DNA from: Gammaproteobacteria bacterium HGW-Gammaproteobacteria-11
GTDB lineage: Bacteria > Pseudomonadota > Gammaproteobacteria > Pseudomonadales > Pseudomonadaceae
Length of the DNA stretch: 64,000 bases
Direction: 5' to 3'
NCBI GenBank assembly: GCA_002840055.1
Contig: PGZJ01000001.1
Span: 1 to 64,000, forward strand
The notes beneath the pieces were generated by a model. It was not told the DNA's origin and searched no databases. It saw only the letters and a program-made list of their open reading frames with translations. Positions 43,904 to 52,783 of this stretch are shown here, in pieces. The position numbers and the translations under genes are program-made. How positions within the stretch are numbered: the stretch's first letter is position 1; the number at the start of each line of letters is the position of its first letter.

Positions 43904-44902
43904 ATGTCTTCCCTCGCCATTCCACTGTCTGTACTGGATTTATGCCCCGTCCCCCAGGGGGCGACACCGGCGCAGGCGCTGCACAACGCGCTGGCCCTGG
44001 CCCGGCATACCGAGTCTCTGGGTTTTTTGCGCTACTGGGTGGCTGAGCATCACAACATGATCGGCATCGCCAGCGCCGCGACCTCGGTGGTGATGGGCTA
44101 TCTGGCCGGTGGAACCCGGCAGATCCGTATTGGCTCAGGCGGCATCATGTTGCCGAATCATGCGCCGTTACAGATCGCTGAACAGTTCGGCACGCTGGAA
44201 TCCCTGTACCCCAACCGTATTGACCTGGGACTGGGTCGGGCGCCAGGCACTGATCAGGCAACCGCTCAGGCACTGCGCCATGGTGCCGGCGATGGTTCGG
44301 ACTTTCCGCAGATGCTTGCGACCCTGCAGGCACTGTTTGCCGAACCGGTGGCCGGACAGCGTTTGCGTGCCGTTCCCGGCGCAGGACTCTCAGTCCCCAT
44401 CTGGCTGCTGGGCTCCAGCACCTTCAGTGCACAACTGGCCGGACAACTGGGACTGCCCTTTGCCTTTGCCGGGCAGTTTTCTCCCGACTACATGCACGCC
44501 GCGCTGGATACCTACCGCACGCACTTCCAGGCCTCAGCCACGCTGGAAAAGCCGCATGTCATGCTGGGGATCAACGCCTATGTAGCAGAAAGTCGAGAGC
44601 AGGCACATGTGCTGGCCAGCTCGCAGCAACAGGCCTTTCTGAACATGATACGCGGCCAGCCCGGACAATTGCCGCCGCCGGTTGAAAGCATGGAGGACAT
44701 CTGGCTACCGCATGAGCGTCATCAGGTGCTGGCCACCCTCGCCGGCACCCTGATTGGTGACCGCGCCAGCGTCTCGCAGCAGATGGCCGACCTGCTGGAA
44801 CGCACCGGCGCCAACGAGTTGATTGTCAGCAGTTCGATTTTTGACCAGAGCAAACGCCAGGAAAGCTACAGCGGGCTGATGGCCGCCGCCAAGGCGCTCT
44901 GA
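43904..44902 (+). CDS. LLM-class (luciferase-like) flavin oxidoreductase
   Basis: PLSVLDLCPVPQGATPAQALHNALALARHTESLGFLRYWVAEHHNM. Confidence 0.88.
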   Translation: MSSLAIPLSVLDLCPVPQGATPAQALHNALALARHTESLGFLRYWVAEHHNMIGIASAATSVVMGYLAGGTRQIRIGSGGIMLPNHAPLQIAEQFGTLESLYPNRIDLGLGRAPGTDQATAQALRHGAGDGSDFPQMLATLQALFAEPVAGQRLRAVPGAGLSVPIWLLGSSTFSAQLAGQLGLPFAFAGQFSPDYMHAALDTYRTHFQASATLEKPHVMLGINAYVAESREQAHVLASSQQQAFLNMIRGQPGQLPPPVESMEDIWLPHERHQVLATLAGTLIGDRASVSQQMADLLERTGANELIVSSSIFDQSKRQESYSGLMAAAKAL

Positions 44903-44983
44903 AGCAGCCACCCGGAATACTCAGCAAAGCCCCGCATAGAGCGCTTCCCAGCAGGGAGCAAGTCTGGTACAAAGGCGCCTGTT

Positions 44984-45057
44984 GCGGGTGTAGCTCAATG
45001 GTAGAGCAGAAGCTTCCCAAGCTTACGACGAGGGTTCGATTCCCTTCACCCGCTCCA
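44984..45057 (+). tRNA. tRNA-Gly(CCC)
   Basis: GCGGGTGTAGCTCAATGGTAGAGCAGAAGCTTCCCAAGCTTACGACGAGGGTTCGATTCCCTTCACCCGCTCCA; anticodon loop TTCCCAA; encoded CCA. Confidence 0.96.
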
Positions 45058-45192
45058 TTTCTTAGTATCAACCACTCTCAGCAACTCTCACAAAGCCCCA
45101 AGAAGCATTGAATTAGAGGGATTTTCTTACCCTATTCATATTCAATGACTCTTACAGACATGCAGTCCAGCGCTTCACATCCTGTATGGTAG

Positions 45193-45230
45193 CTTGTATG
45201 GTATTAGTTCGATTAATCTCACCATACAAG
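45193..45230. promoter_or_regulatory. Perfect 10-bp inverted repeat just upstream of integrase start
   Basis: CTTGTATGGT (45193-45202) / ACCATACAAG (45221-45230); additional direct TGTATGGTA at 45183. Confidence 0.55.
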
Positions 45231-45233
45231 ACA

Positions 45234-46490
45234 ATGAAGAGAGCAGATATTAAACGCCGGCCTTTGGCCAACACCGTACTGGCATCCTTGGAACCTGAGC
45301 ACAGCGAGTACCGTGAGAAGTATGGTGTCGACAGGATCTATTTTGTCGTCAATACAAGTGGCAAAAAACGCTGGGAGCTAAGGTATAAAAAGCCATCATC
45401 CGGCAAATGGTCTTGGGCAGGTCTAGGCAGTTACCCCGATGTCAGCGCAAAAACTGCGCAGGTGAAAGCAGCAGAACTGCTGAAGGTACTCAGTGAGGGT
45501 ATCGACCCGGGAAGCTTAAAAAAAGACACTAATCCCCAAGGCATTCTGTTCAAGCAAGCGGCTGAGGAATGGTTTGACAAAAAAAAACGGGATGGACGTG
45601 CCACAAAAACACTCAAGGGCATACGCTTGGCATTAGACAATGACATGCTGCCTGCGCTGGGCGATACGCCGCTGAGAAAAATCTCAAGACAACAATGTGC
45701 CGAGCTCCAAAAAAAAATTGAAAACCGAGGTGCTCATAACACCTCGGAAAAAGTACGTGCGTGGCTCAAGCAGATTTTTGGAGAGGCCATTGGCAAGGGT
45801 TGGTGCGAGAACAACCCCGCCAGCAACCTCAGTGACATCGCAGAAGTTGCTCCTCGCGAAAAACAATACCCGCATTTATTAGAGCCTGATCTACCGGACT
45901 TTCTCAGAGCTCTTCAAAACGCGCCAAGTAAAATTCTTGCGCGCACAGCCGCATGGATGGTGATCAGAACGGCCTCTCGACCTGGTATGGTGCGCACAGC
46001 TGAGTGGAGTGAAATTAATCTTGAAAAGGGACTATGGGAGATACCTGAAGAGAAAATGAAAATGGGGCGCGCACATATCAACCCGCTACCTCGACAACTT
46101 ATTGCCGACCTGGAAGTTCTTCACCAAATAACCGGACGATCAAAATACCTCTTCCCAGGCGAAGGCTCGGTTAATCCAACCATGTCTGATGGAACCATTA
46201 ACAAGCTGTTTGAGTCAGCAGGTTACAAAGGACGCATGACTGGACATGGATCACGTCACACCTGCACAACCCTCCTATCAGAGCATAACTGGCCTGAAAA
46301 GTGGTCGAGCGCTCAACTTTCCCACTTCAAAAAGGGTATGGCCAAGGTTTATGACAAGGCCGCATTTCTGAAGCAAAGGGTAGATATGATGCAATGGTAT
46401 AGCGATTATCTTGACGCACTCCAGCGCGGTATTACTGATAAAGATGAAATCTCATTTGCTGCCAGAGTTCCCTTCATTAAAGACGAATAA
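45234..46490 (+). CDS. P4-type tyrosine integrase (genomic island)
   Basis: N-terminal arm-binding DUF4102-like region (KKRWELRYKKPSSGKWSWAGLGSYPDVSAKTAQVKA), RTASRPGMVRTAEW, TGHGSRHTCTTLL, catalytic Tyr region; adjacent to tRNA 3' end. Start trimmed from 45186. Confidence 0.93.
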   Translation: MKRADIKRRPLANTVLASLEPEHSEYREKYGVDRIYFVVNTSGKKRWELRYKKPSSGKWSWAGLGSYPDVSAKTAQVKAAELLKVLSEGIDPGSLKKDTNPQGILFKQAAEEWFDKKKRDGRATKTLKGIRLALDNDMLPALGDTPLRKISRQQCAELQKKIENRGAHNTSEKVRAWLKQIFGEAIGKGWCENNPASNLSDIAEVAPREKQYPHLLEPDLPDFLRALQNAPSKILARTAAWMVIRTASRPGMVRTAEWSEINLEKGLWEIPEEKMKMGRAHINPLPRQLIADLEVLHQITGRSKYLFPGEGSVNPTMSDGTINKLFESAGYKGRMTGHGSRHTCTTLLSEHNWPEKWSSAQLSHFKKGMAKVYDKAAFLKQRVDMMQWYSDYLDALQRGITDKDEISFAARVPFIKDE

Positions 46491-46509
46491 AAAGGTTCGT
46501 GACCTGACG

Positions 46510-46552
46510 TTGTTCCGTCTAATTGCGCAAAATCCGCAATTAGACGGAACAA
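46510..46552. repeat. Perfect 18-bp inverted repeat, 7-nt loop
   Basis: TTGTTCCGTCTAATTGCG-caaaatc-CGCAATTAGACGGAACAA. Confidence 0.9.
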
Positions 46553-46572
46553 CAAAGCCTTGACCGAGCTTA

Positions 46573-46600
46573 TCTTGATAGCTACTACCAACTATCAAGA
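46573..46600. promoter_or_regulatory. 9-bp inverted repeat immediately 5' of alpA-like gene
   Basis: TCTTGATAG-N10-CTATCAAGA. Confidence 0.5.
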
Positions 46601-46610
46601 GATCTAAACC

Positions 46611-46781
46611 ATGTATTTGAATGTTAATGAAATTTCCCAGCGTTATGGCATATCCACATCTACTATCTGGCGCTGGGTTGCTGCCGGAATTTTTCCCAAA
46701 CCCTACAAGATAGGGCCGGCTGCAAGCAGATGGCACATTGACGAACTACAGCGATTTGAAGCCCAGAAAGAAAGGCGCTGA
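46611..46781 (+). CDS. AlpA-family transcriptional regulator/excisionase-like, 56 aa
   Basis: Manual translation MYLNVNEISQRYGISTSTIWRWVAAGIFPKPYKIGPAASRWHIDELQRFEAQKERR*; not in ORF track. Confidence 0.88.
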   Translation: MYLNVNEISQRYGISTSTIWRWVAAGIFPKPYKIGPAASRWHIDELQRFEAQKERR

Positions 46782-46956
46782 CCTTTTGAAATGCAAAATA
46801 CTACCCAAAAGCGCACTCATGGATGAGAGCGCGAAGGCTAAAAATGAAGATATAGCCATAACATTACCCTTTTGAGATACCTATTCGGAATTGGGACGAC
46901 CGGCGGTCTCAGTCCTTACCGGCCATTAACAGTGGTCATCGCCTCCTCATCCTGAC

Positions 46957-47210
46957 TCACGGCAAAGTGCACCAGTCCCGCTCCAGTTCGCTCACTAGCT
47001 TCAGCACCAGCATAGCTTCCGGGTTGTTCGGGTTGGCCTTGGCGAACTTGTCCCAGCGTTCCGGCCAGGCGTCCTTGAAGTAGCCAAGAAAGTTCTCGGT
47101 ATTCAGTACCGTGCGCCGGTCATAGCCGCTGCCCGGGCCGGTGAGCCAGCCCTAGGCGACCATGGCGGGATGATGTCTTACTGAAACTGATATTCCTTGC
47201 TATCCGCCAT
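46957..47210 (-). pseudogene. 5' relic of a type I restriction hsdR gene
   Basis: Manual translation with breaks: MADSKEYQFQ*DII/[frameshift]MVA*GWLTGPGSGYDRRTVLNTENFLGYFKDAWPERWDKFAKANPNNPEAMLVLKLVSELERD...; resembles N-termini of HsdR proteins. Confidence 0.72.
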
Positions 47211-47260
47211 GCCTACCCCTAACCACCATTCCTTGAATTGAAGTTCGAGCTGCTGCTGGA

Positions 47261-48310
47261 CTAGTTTTGACCGAACTCCGAGGCATACTGCGGCGGCTTC
47301 AAGAGCACAAAATGCTCAATCAGGCGCACCATCAGATTTTTCTGCTCGGGCAAACTCTCTGCCACCAGCAAGGCCAGCGCCACCAAGGTGTTGTCGTTAA
47401 TTAACTGCTCGACCGGCCGCGCCAGCAGGTGCTGGTTCAGTTGCAAATACCAAAGAAACAAAAATGAGCCACTGCGCTTGTTGCCATCGGCTAGCGGGTG
47501 ATTCTTGATTACGAAATACAGCAGATTTGCAGCACGGCTGGCCACATTAGGGTAGAACCACTCACCGGCAAAGCCCTGCTCAATGGTGGCAATGGCCGAG
47601 GCCAACCCCTCGCCCCGCAACTGACCGAAAAGTTCGGTCGCCTCGCCTTTGGCCATCAACGTGGCTTTCAGTTGCGCAATGGCTACCAGCACATCATCCA
47701 GCGCCAGTGCGCGCATATCGGTCTGAGTCGTGTTCTGCTCCTGCAGGCTTTGCTCGTCAAAGCCCTGCAGCAAGGTCCAGCTGCGGGCGTAGTCATCGAT
47801 CACCTGCAGCACCTCCCGGCCCTGATCATTGACCAGTTGCTGGTTGGCAAGGGTGCGCGTCAACAGGCTCACCGCCTGCTCGAACTCGATACCACGCTCT
47901 GCAAGACGGTGCTGGTTAAGGGTGTAGCCTTCGACCAGATGCTGCCTGAGCACGCCTGTTGCCCACTGACGGAACTGGGTCGCCCGCGCCGAACTCACCC
48001 GGTAACCCACCGAGATGATGGCATCGAGGTTGAAGTACTCGACCTGATACGTTTTGCCGTCAGCGGCAGTTGTTGCTTTTTTTGCAACAACTGCCTCGCG
48101 CTGCAACTCGTTGCTGTCGAAAATATTTTTCAGGTGCCGCGAGATCACCGACTTGTCCCGCGCAAACAGCTCGGTCAATTGCTGCAGACTCAGCCAGACG
48201 GTTTCGTGCTCCAGCGCGACCTGCAGATGCGCCTGGCCGTCGGCCGAGGTAAACAGCTTAATCCTCTGGCTCAAGGCTGGCGGGTACTGGACTTCCTTGC
48301 TTTTCGCCAT
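47261..48310 (-). CDS. RhuM-like protein with C-terminal Fic/Doc domain
   Basis: RhuM N-terminus (VWLSLQQLTELFARDKSVISRHLKNIF...YFNLDAIISVGYRVSSARATQFRQWAT) and Fic motif HPLADGNKRSGSFLFLWYL. Confidence 0.92.
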   Translation of the reverse strand: MAKSKEVQYPPALSQRIKLFTSADGQAHLQVALEHETVWLSLQQLTELFARDKSVISRHLKNIFDSNELQREAVVAKKATTAADGKTYQVEYFNLDAIISVGYRVSSARATQFRQWATGVLRQHLVEGYTLNQHRLAERGIEFEQAVSLLTRTLANQQLVNDQGREVLQVIDDYARSWTLLQGFDEQSLQEQNTTQTDMRALALDDVLVAIAQLKATLMAKGEATELFGQLRGEGLASAIATIEQGFAGEWFYPNVASRAANLLYFVIKNHPLADGNKRSGSFLFLWYLQLNQHLLARPVEQLINDNTLVALALLVAESLPEQKNLMVRLIEHFVLLKPPQYASEFGQN

Positions 48311-48460
48311 TTAGTGGACCTCTGCTACTGCTGGTTCGGGGGCTTGAGTACTGGCCGTTGGCTGCCTGCCGCGCACGTCGGTTTTACCTGTGACGACGGC
48401 GGCGATTAGGGCAGAGCGACGTTCTTGGAGCAGAGCTATGAGGCGCATTGACTCATCCTG
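48311..48460 (-). pseudogene. 3' relic of type I specificity subunit hsdS
   Basis: ...QDESMRLIALLQERRSALIAAVVTGKTDVRG...: HsdS C-terminal coiled-coil pattern; stop TAA abuts the RhuM-Fic ATG. Confidence 0.75.
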
Positions 48461-48461
48461 A

Positions 48462-48700
48462 TGAACCGCCCCGGGTTTTGCGGAGACTCGTTGGTTTAAG
48501 TCAGGCAGCCATGGCCCAACCGGTGTGTTGCTGATAGAAGTTTGCCTCAGCTTCTGCCGGAGGTATATATCCAATCGAGCTCAGTAGCCGTTGGTGGTTG
48601 TACCAGTGAACCCACTTAAAGGTTCGATTTCGACAGCTTCGCGGCTCCGTCAGGGCTGCCGGTAAATCAGTTCCGCTTTGAACAATCCGTTGATTAATAC
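48462..48700 (-). mobile_element. IS3-family insertion sequence remnant (one end plus transposase C-terminus)
   Basis: Terminal TGAACCGCCCCGGGTTTTGCGGAGACT; minus-strand INGLFKAELIYRQP*RSREAVEIE(frameshift)KWVHWYNHQRLLSSIGYIPPAEAEANFYQQ. Confidence 0.82.
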
Positions 48701-48745
48701 ACCTCCACAAAACACGGTGTGATTCAGTGTCGCCAAGGAGAGTCA

Positions 48746-51700
48746 TCAATCCTCTTCCCAGCTCTCCAGTATCTCTTCCACCGTTTGACGTATGTCCCCT
48801 TCCAAATCATCCAGTAATCGAACCTTAACTAAGGGGCTCATTCGTCTGATGCCGTAACTTAAGCAAGCGAGAATTGTTGCCCTTAGCTCCGGATCGCTCG
48901 CTAAAGTTAGTTGCACCTCGTCTTCACTAGACTGGACATGCACACCAAAGAGTTGTATTGCCAGCGCTTCGCGGACTTTGATATCAGGATCAATTGCTAA
49001 TTTTCTTTGGACGTCCGGTGTAAGTGGACGCTCAACGCTAGATGTCTCAATCAATCTTAGTCTGACGCCCTTATCTGCATCATTTGCCAACAGTGCTTGT
49101 GCTTCAGAAGAAAGACGATCGTTCTCAGCCAAAGCCATGCGCACACCGCGGTCGCTATCTTGGGTCAACAAGACTTGGACGTCATCGCACAAACCATTGC
49201 CTAACCCGCCCTCGCATCCCTTAGCCAAAGCTCGTCGAACACCGATCATTCTATCCTTGGCAATTAAGCGTTGGACTGTCGCAGGAAGTCCCAACTGGCT
49301 AGCAAGCAGTTCACGGATGGACTGCTCAGCATCGTTAGCAAGAATCTCCTGCGTCTCAGGGAGTAGCGCACACTCACCTGTCAACAGACAGGTCCGTACA
49401 CCTTTGTCCGAGTCCTTTGCGAGTTGTGCCTGAATAACCTTACCTGTCCGCCCACGCGCTGCAAGTAAACAGCGAACTCTTACATCTCTATCCTTTGCTA
49501 ATTGCACCTGCATCGCTAGATCTAGCGATGGGTTGCTCAACAGAGCTACTCGGACATCAATGGATGTGTCGTGAAGAAATTGACGAAGAATAAGCTGATC
49601 GACATTCTCGTTAGCAGCTAGCACTTGCCTTACCTCAACCCTGCTCTCCTCAGATAACTTTTTCTGGATGGAGTTAGGCAAACTGGGGTTGCGTGCCAGT
49701 GCTTTCAACTGCGGTTCCAAATGCCCTTGGTAGATTTCAGTCATCAATGCTTCAGTGATACCAGGGTTTGAGGAGAGACTCTCAATAACTTCAGTTTTGC
49801 CGGCCTCATATAAGCCTTGGTATTGGGTTTCAGTTAGATAACTATTTGTAGCAAGCTCTGTCTGCACACCGAGGTCTGCGTCAACGATCAATTTGTCAAA
49901 CACTAGCCCAGGTAGCGTCTTATCATGAGCCAAGCAACGACGTACCCTAAAATCTCCTCCATCAGCGAGTCTGGCTTGAAGTTGCCCCTCAAGTTCCGGA
50001 TTTGACGCCAATTCGATCAGAATTTCTTCGATACCCTCTTCTAACAATTGCAACTGGATATGCGCATCACGAGTATTTCTTGCTAGAGCTTTCTTTACAT
50101 CAACCGCGTCTATAGCCAACCTTTCCTGAACTGCTCGCGGCAAATCTTGAACCGATGCCAGATGCTCACGAACGCATACTTCCTGATCGTTTAGGAGCTT
50201 TTCATAGATGTGCCCATCAAGACGATCGTTTCTTGCCAGCGCAGCGCGAACCTCAGAGCAAGAATCTCTTACCAGAAACTCCTGCATTTCAGCCTTGATA
50301 AAAGGGTTACCTGCCAAAGCAATACGCACAGATGCAGCCCCATGCTCACTCAGCTTCAGCTGCACCTCAGCAGGCTTAACATGAGAGCTGCCAGCCAGCT
50401 TTGTCTTTACTTCATCCACATCGTCGATCAAGTAATGCAGTGCAGCACTGGTAAGGCTTGGGTTCTCCGCAAGAAGACAACGCACTTCTGGGCTCGGGTC
50501 TTGAGCTAACCTGATCTGAGCAATGGCACTTAAGCTTTCGTTACCTGCCAGCGCTATGCGCACGTCAAGATCACATTCAACCAACTGCAGCTGGACTGAG
50601 TCAGGGAGAAGGGCAGCCCCCGAGCGTCGAGCCAATGCATCGAGAACTTCCAGCTCTGCACGTCTAACCAATGACAATTGTGCCGCTTCACTTAAATCGC
50701 AGCGCTTAGCGAGAGTTACTAATACATCGAGCGACGAATCCTTCGCAAACTCATCCTGCACCTCAGTTTCAAGATTATCGTTTCCGACCAAACTTTGCCG
50801 TACAGTCACATTCTCGTCGGCAACCAGAATAAGCTGAATAGCCTTTGCCAATGCGTTGTTACCCGCCAAAGCCCTGCGAACATTCACATCCGGAATACCT
50901 AGCAAGCGCCGTTGCAAGTCCTCGTTTTGCGTTCTTTCCGCCAATTGAGCAATTTGAACATCACGAATTTTCAGGCGATCGAACTGCGCTGCAATCAGAT
51001 CGTGGGGAGCATGGGCATGTAAACAGGCAATATGTAGCAACGTGCTGTCAAAGCCCGGCTGTCCCTCTTCAATATTGATCCGAAGGGTCAGTAAATCTGC
51101 TGAACAATTGGGGTTTTCATAGGCTGCAGCGCGAACGGTCTCATCAGTGTCAGAAACAAGCTTTTCCAGTAGATCTATCGGACAATCCTGATGTCGGGCG
51201 ATCCTAAGACGATTGATAGCGTTAGGACTATCCGCCATCTTGATCATATCCGCGACACTAAGACCGTCCTGTGCTGAGGCAGGTTTGAGTTTGAGTTTCT
51301 CGAAAAGCTCCTCATACTTTGCCACCTGGTCTCGCAGGGTCTCCCTCAATGACATTGTATGTTCAATCGCAATTTCGAGATCTTCGAATTTAAGCCCCCT
51401 GTTCTTCAAAAATGCGATTTCTCTAGCCTCATTGACCGCATTCTGGATATCAGCCCCCGCGTAGTCACGGCAAAGTCCGACCAGGCGGCTTCGCTGAGCG
51501 CTGGTTAACTCAAGCGTCTCGCTTCGGAGATGGATGTCTAGAATCGCACTGCGCTCGGTAGCGTTGGGGAAACCCACATAAAACACCTCATCGAACCGCC
51601 CTTTGCGTAACAACTCAGGTGGCAGCGCGGTGATGTTGTTAGCAGTAGCAATAACAAAAACCGCACCGCTTTTTTCTTGCATCCACGTTAGGAAGTAGCC

Positions 51701-52783
51701 GAATAGCCTCGACGAAACCTCCGAGCCGCTGCCACTATTCATTCCAACAAATGCCTTTTCCAGCTCGTCGATCCAGAGAATACAAGGGCTGATTGACTCG
51801 GCCATACTCAAGGCGCGACGCATATTGTGCTCGCTTTCGCCCACGTATTTTCCCAGCAGCGAACCGATATCCAAACGCAGCAAAGGGAGTTGGAATAAAC
51901 CTGCTGCGACCTTGGCGGTAAGCGACTTACCGCAGCCAGGCATCCCCGCAATAAGTACGCCTTTTGGCGCTTGCACTCGGGCTTCGCGGGCGTCATCGAG
52001 GCGACTAAAAACGTTGGCTCGGCGCTTAAGCCACTCCTTGAGATTTTCCAAGCCGCCGATGTCGGCATCACTCTCGCTGACCTTAAGCATTTCCAACACA
52101 CCACTCTTGGAAATGATCTGTTCCTTCTCACTCTGAATCAGTGCCAATGCTTGATCGTCAACCTGATCGTGATGCTGGCGTACCATCGCCAAAACCGAGC
52201 GAATTTGCTCCTCGTTGAGACCGCTGCATGCCGCAAGAAGTCGCTGACGTGTTCCCTTGGGTACATCCAAACCTAGCCGATCAGCATGACCGCTGAGTAA
52301 GCTGCTGATCTCGGTACCTTGGGGTAACGGCAAACGCAGAAGAGTGATTTGAGCCTCAATCTCAGGAGGGATCGACAACGTCTCGGAGACTAGTACCACT
52401 GCTGCTCTACCACGATGGTGACGTTGAATGCGGTTCAGCAACTGCTTCAATCGCGCGACCGCTAAAGGTTGGTTCTCCAGGGCACTGCGGGCGTCCTTGA
52501 TAACAAAAAGCTTGTTATCAAGGTCGTCATCCAATAACGACGGCAGACTGCCTGCAAGGTCCATTCTGGCTTCTTGGTTATCCCTGGGCTGCTTGTTGAC
52601 GAAGTCCACCCATCCATAACCAAGGTTCCACTCCTTGGGATAAAGTGATAGCTGGGTAGCTACATCCTGGAGCATGGCATCAACTCGGGCTTCCTCACCC
52701 GAATGAATGTAAAGCCCGGGATAGCCAGATACTAAATAGGATTCGATCTTCTTTTTCAGGTCACTCAAATTCATGCACGTCAC
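48746..52783 (-). CDS. AAA+ ATPase (Ycf46/FtsH-like core) with long C-terminal LRV-type repeat array
   Basis: GVLIAGMPGCGKSLTAKVAAG (Walker A), CILWIDELEKAF (Walker B), RKGRFDEVFYVGFP; then ~825 aa of ~24-aa repeats such as LVRDSCSEVRAALARNDRL, LAQDPSPEVRCLLAENPSL. Confidence 0.9.
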   Translation of the reverse strand: MTCMNLSDLKKKIESYLVSGYPGLYIHSGEEARVDAMLQDVATQLSLYPKEWNLGYGWVDFVNKQPRDNQEARMDLAGSLPSLLDDDLDNKLFVIKDARSALENQPLAVARLKQLLNRIQRHHRGRAAVVLVSETLSIPPEIEAQITLLRLPLPQGTEISSLLSGHADRLGLDVPKGTRQRLLAACSGLNEEQIRSVLAMVRQHHDQVDDQALALIQSEKEQIISKSGVLEMLKVSESDADIGGLENLKEWLKRRANVFSRLDDAREARVQAPKGVLIAGMPGCGKSLTAKVAAGLFQLPLLRLDIGSLLGKYVGESEHNMRRALSMAESISPCILWIDELEKAFVGMNSGSGSEVSSRLFGYFLTWMQEKSGAVFVIATANNITALPPELLRKGRFDEVFYVGFPNATERSAILDIHLRSETLELTSAQRSRLVGLCRDYAGADIQNAVNEAREIAFLKNRGLKFEDLEIAIEHTMSLRETLRDQVAKYEELFEKLKLKPASAQDGLSVADMIKMADSPNAINRLRIARHQDCPIDLLEKLVSDTDETVRAAAYENPNCSADLLTLRINIEEGQPGFDSTLLHIACLHAHAPHDLIAAQFDRLKIRDVQIAQLAERTQNEDLQRRLLGIPDVNVRRALAGNNALAKAIQLILVADENVTVRQSLVGNDNLETEVQDEFAKDSSLDVLVTLAKRCDLSEAAQLSLVRRAELEVLDALARRSGAALLPDSVQLQLVECDLDVRIALAGNESLSAIAQIRLAQDPSPEVRCLLAENPSLTSAALHYLIDDVDEVKTKLAGSSHVKPAEVQLKLSEHGAASVRIALAGNPFIKAEMQEFLVRDSCSEVRAALARNDRLDGHIYEKLLNDQEVCVREHLASVQDLPRAVQERLAIDAVDVKKALARNTRDAHIQLQLLEEGIEEILIELASNPELEGQLQARLADGGDFRVRRCLAHDKTLPGLVFDKLIVDADLGVQTELATNSYLTETQYQGLYEAGKTEVIESLSSNPGITEALMTEIYQGHLEPQLKALARNPSLPNSIQKKLSEESRVEVRQVLAANENVDQLILRQFLHDTSIDVRVALLSNPSLDLAMQVQLAKDRDVRVRCLLAARGRTGKVIQAQLAKDSDKGVRTCLLTGECALLPETQEILANDAEQSIRELLASQLGLPATVQRLIAKDRMIGVRRALAKGCEGGLGNGLCDDVQVLLTQDSDRGVRMALAENDRLSSEAQALLANDADKGVRLRLIETSSVERPLTPDVQRKLAIDPDIKVREALAIQLFGVHVQSSEDEVQLTLASDPELRATILACLSYGIRRMSPLVKVRLLDDLEGDIRQTVEEILESWEED

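Noticed and set aside
43904-44902. LLM flavoprotein as bioluminescence gene
   Set aside because: Generic luciferase-like monooxygenase next to a tRNA; no lux partner genes.
46452-46736. 94-aa minus ORF over the int-alpA junction
   Set aside because: Antisense to the AlpA-like gene and spans the perfect palindrome; no recognisable motif.
48311-48574. 87-aa ORF as a genuine gene
   Set aside because: Chimera of an IS end read out of frame and the hsdS C-terminal relic.
48501-48749. 82-aa ORF as a genuine gene downstream of the AAA ATPase
   Set aside because: Its C-terminal half is a decayed IS3 transposase tail and its N-terminal half is a frame-shifted part of the same transposase.
48760-51240. 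HEAT/ankyrin annotation for the ATPase repeat array
   Set aside because: Period ~24 with xxVRxALAxNxxL pattern fits LRV-type repeats better; exact repeat count not determined.
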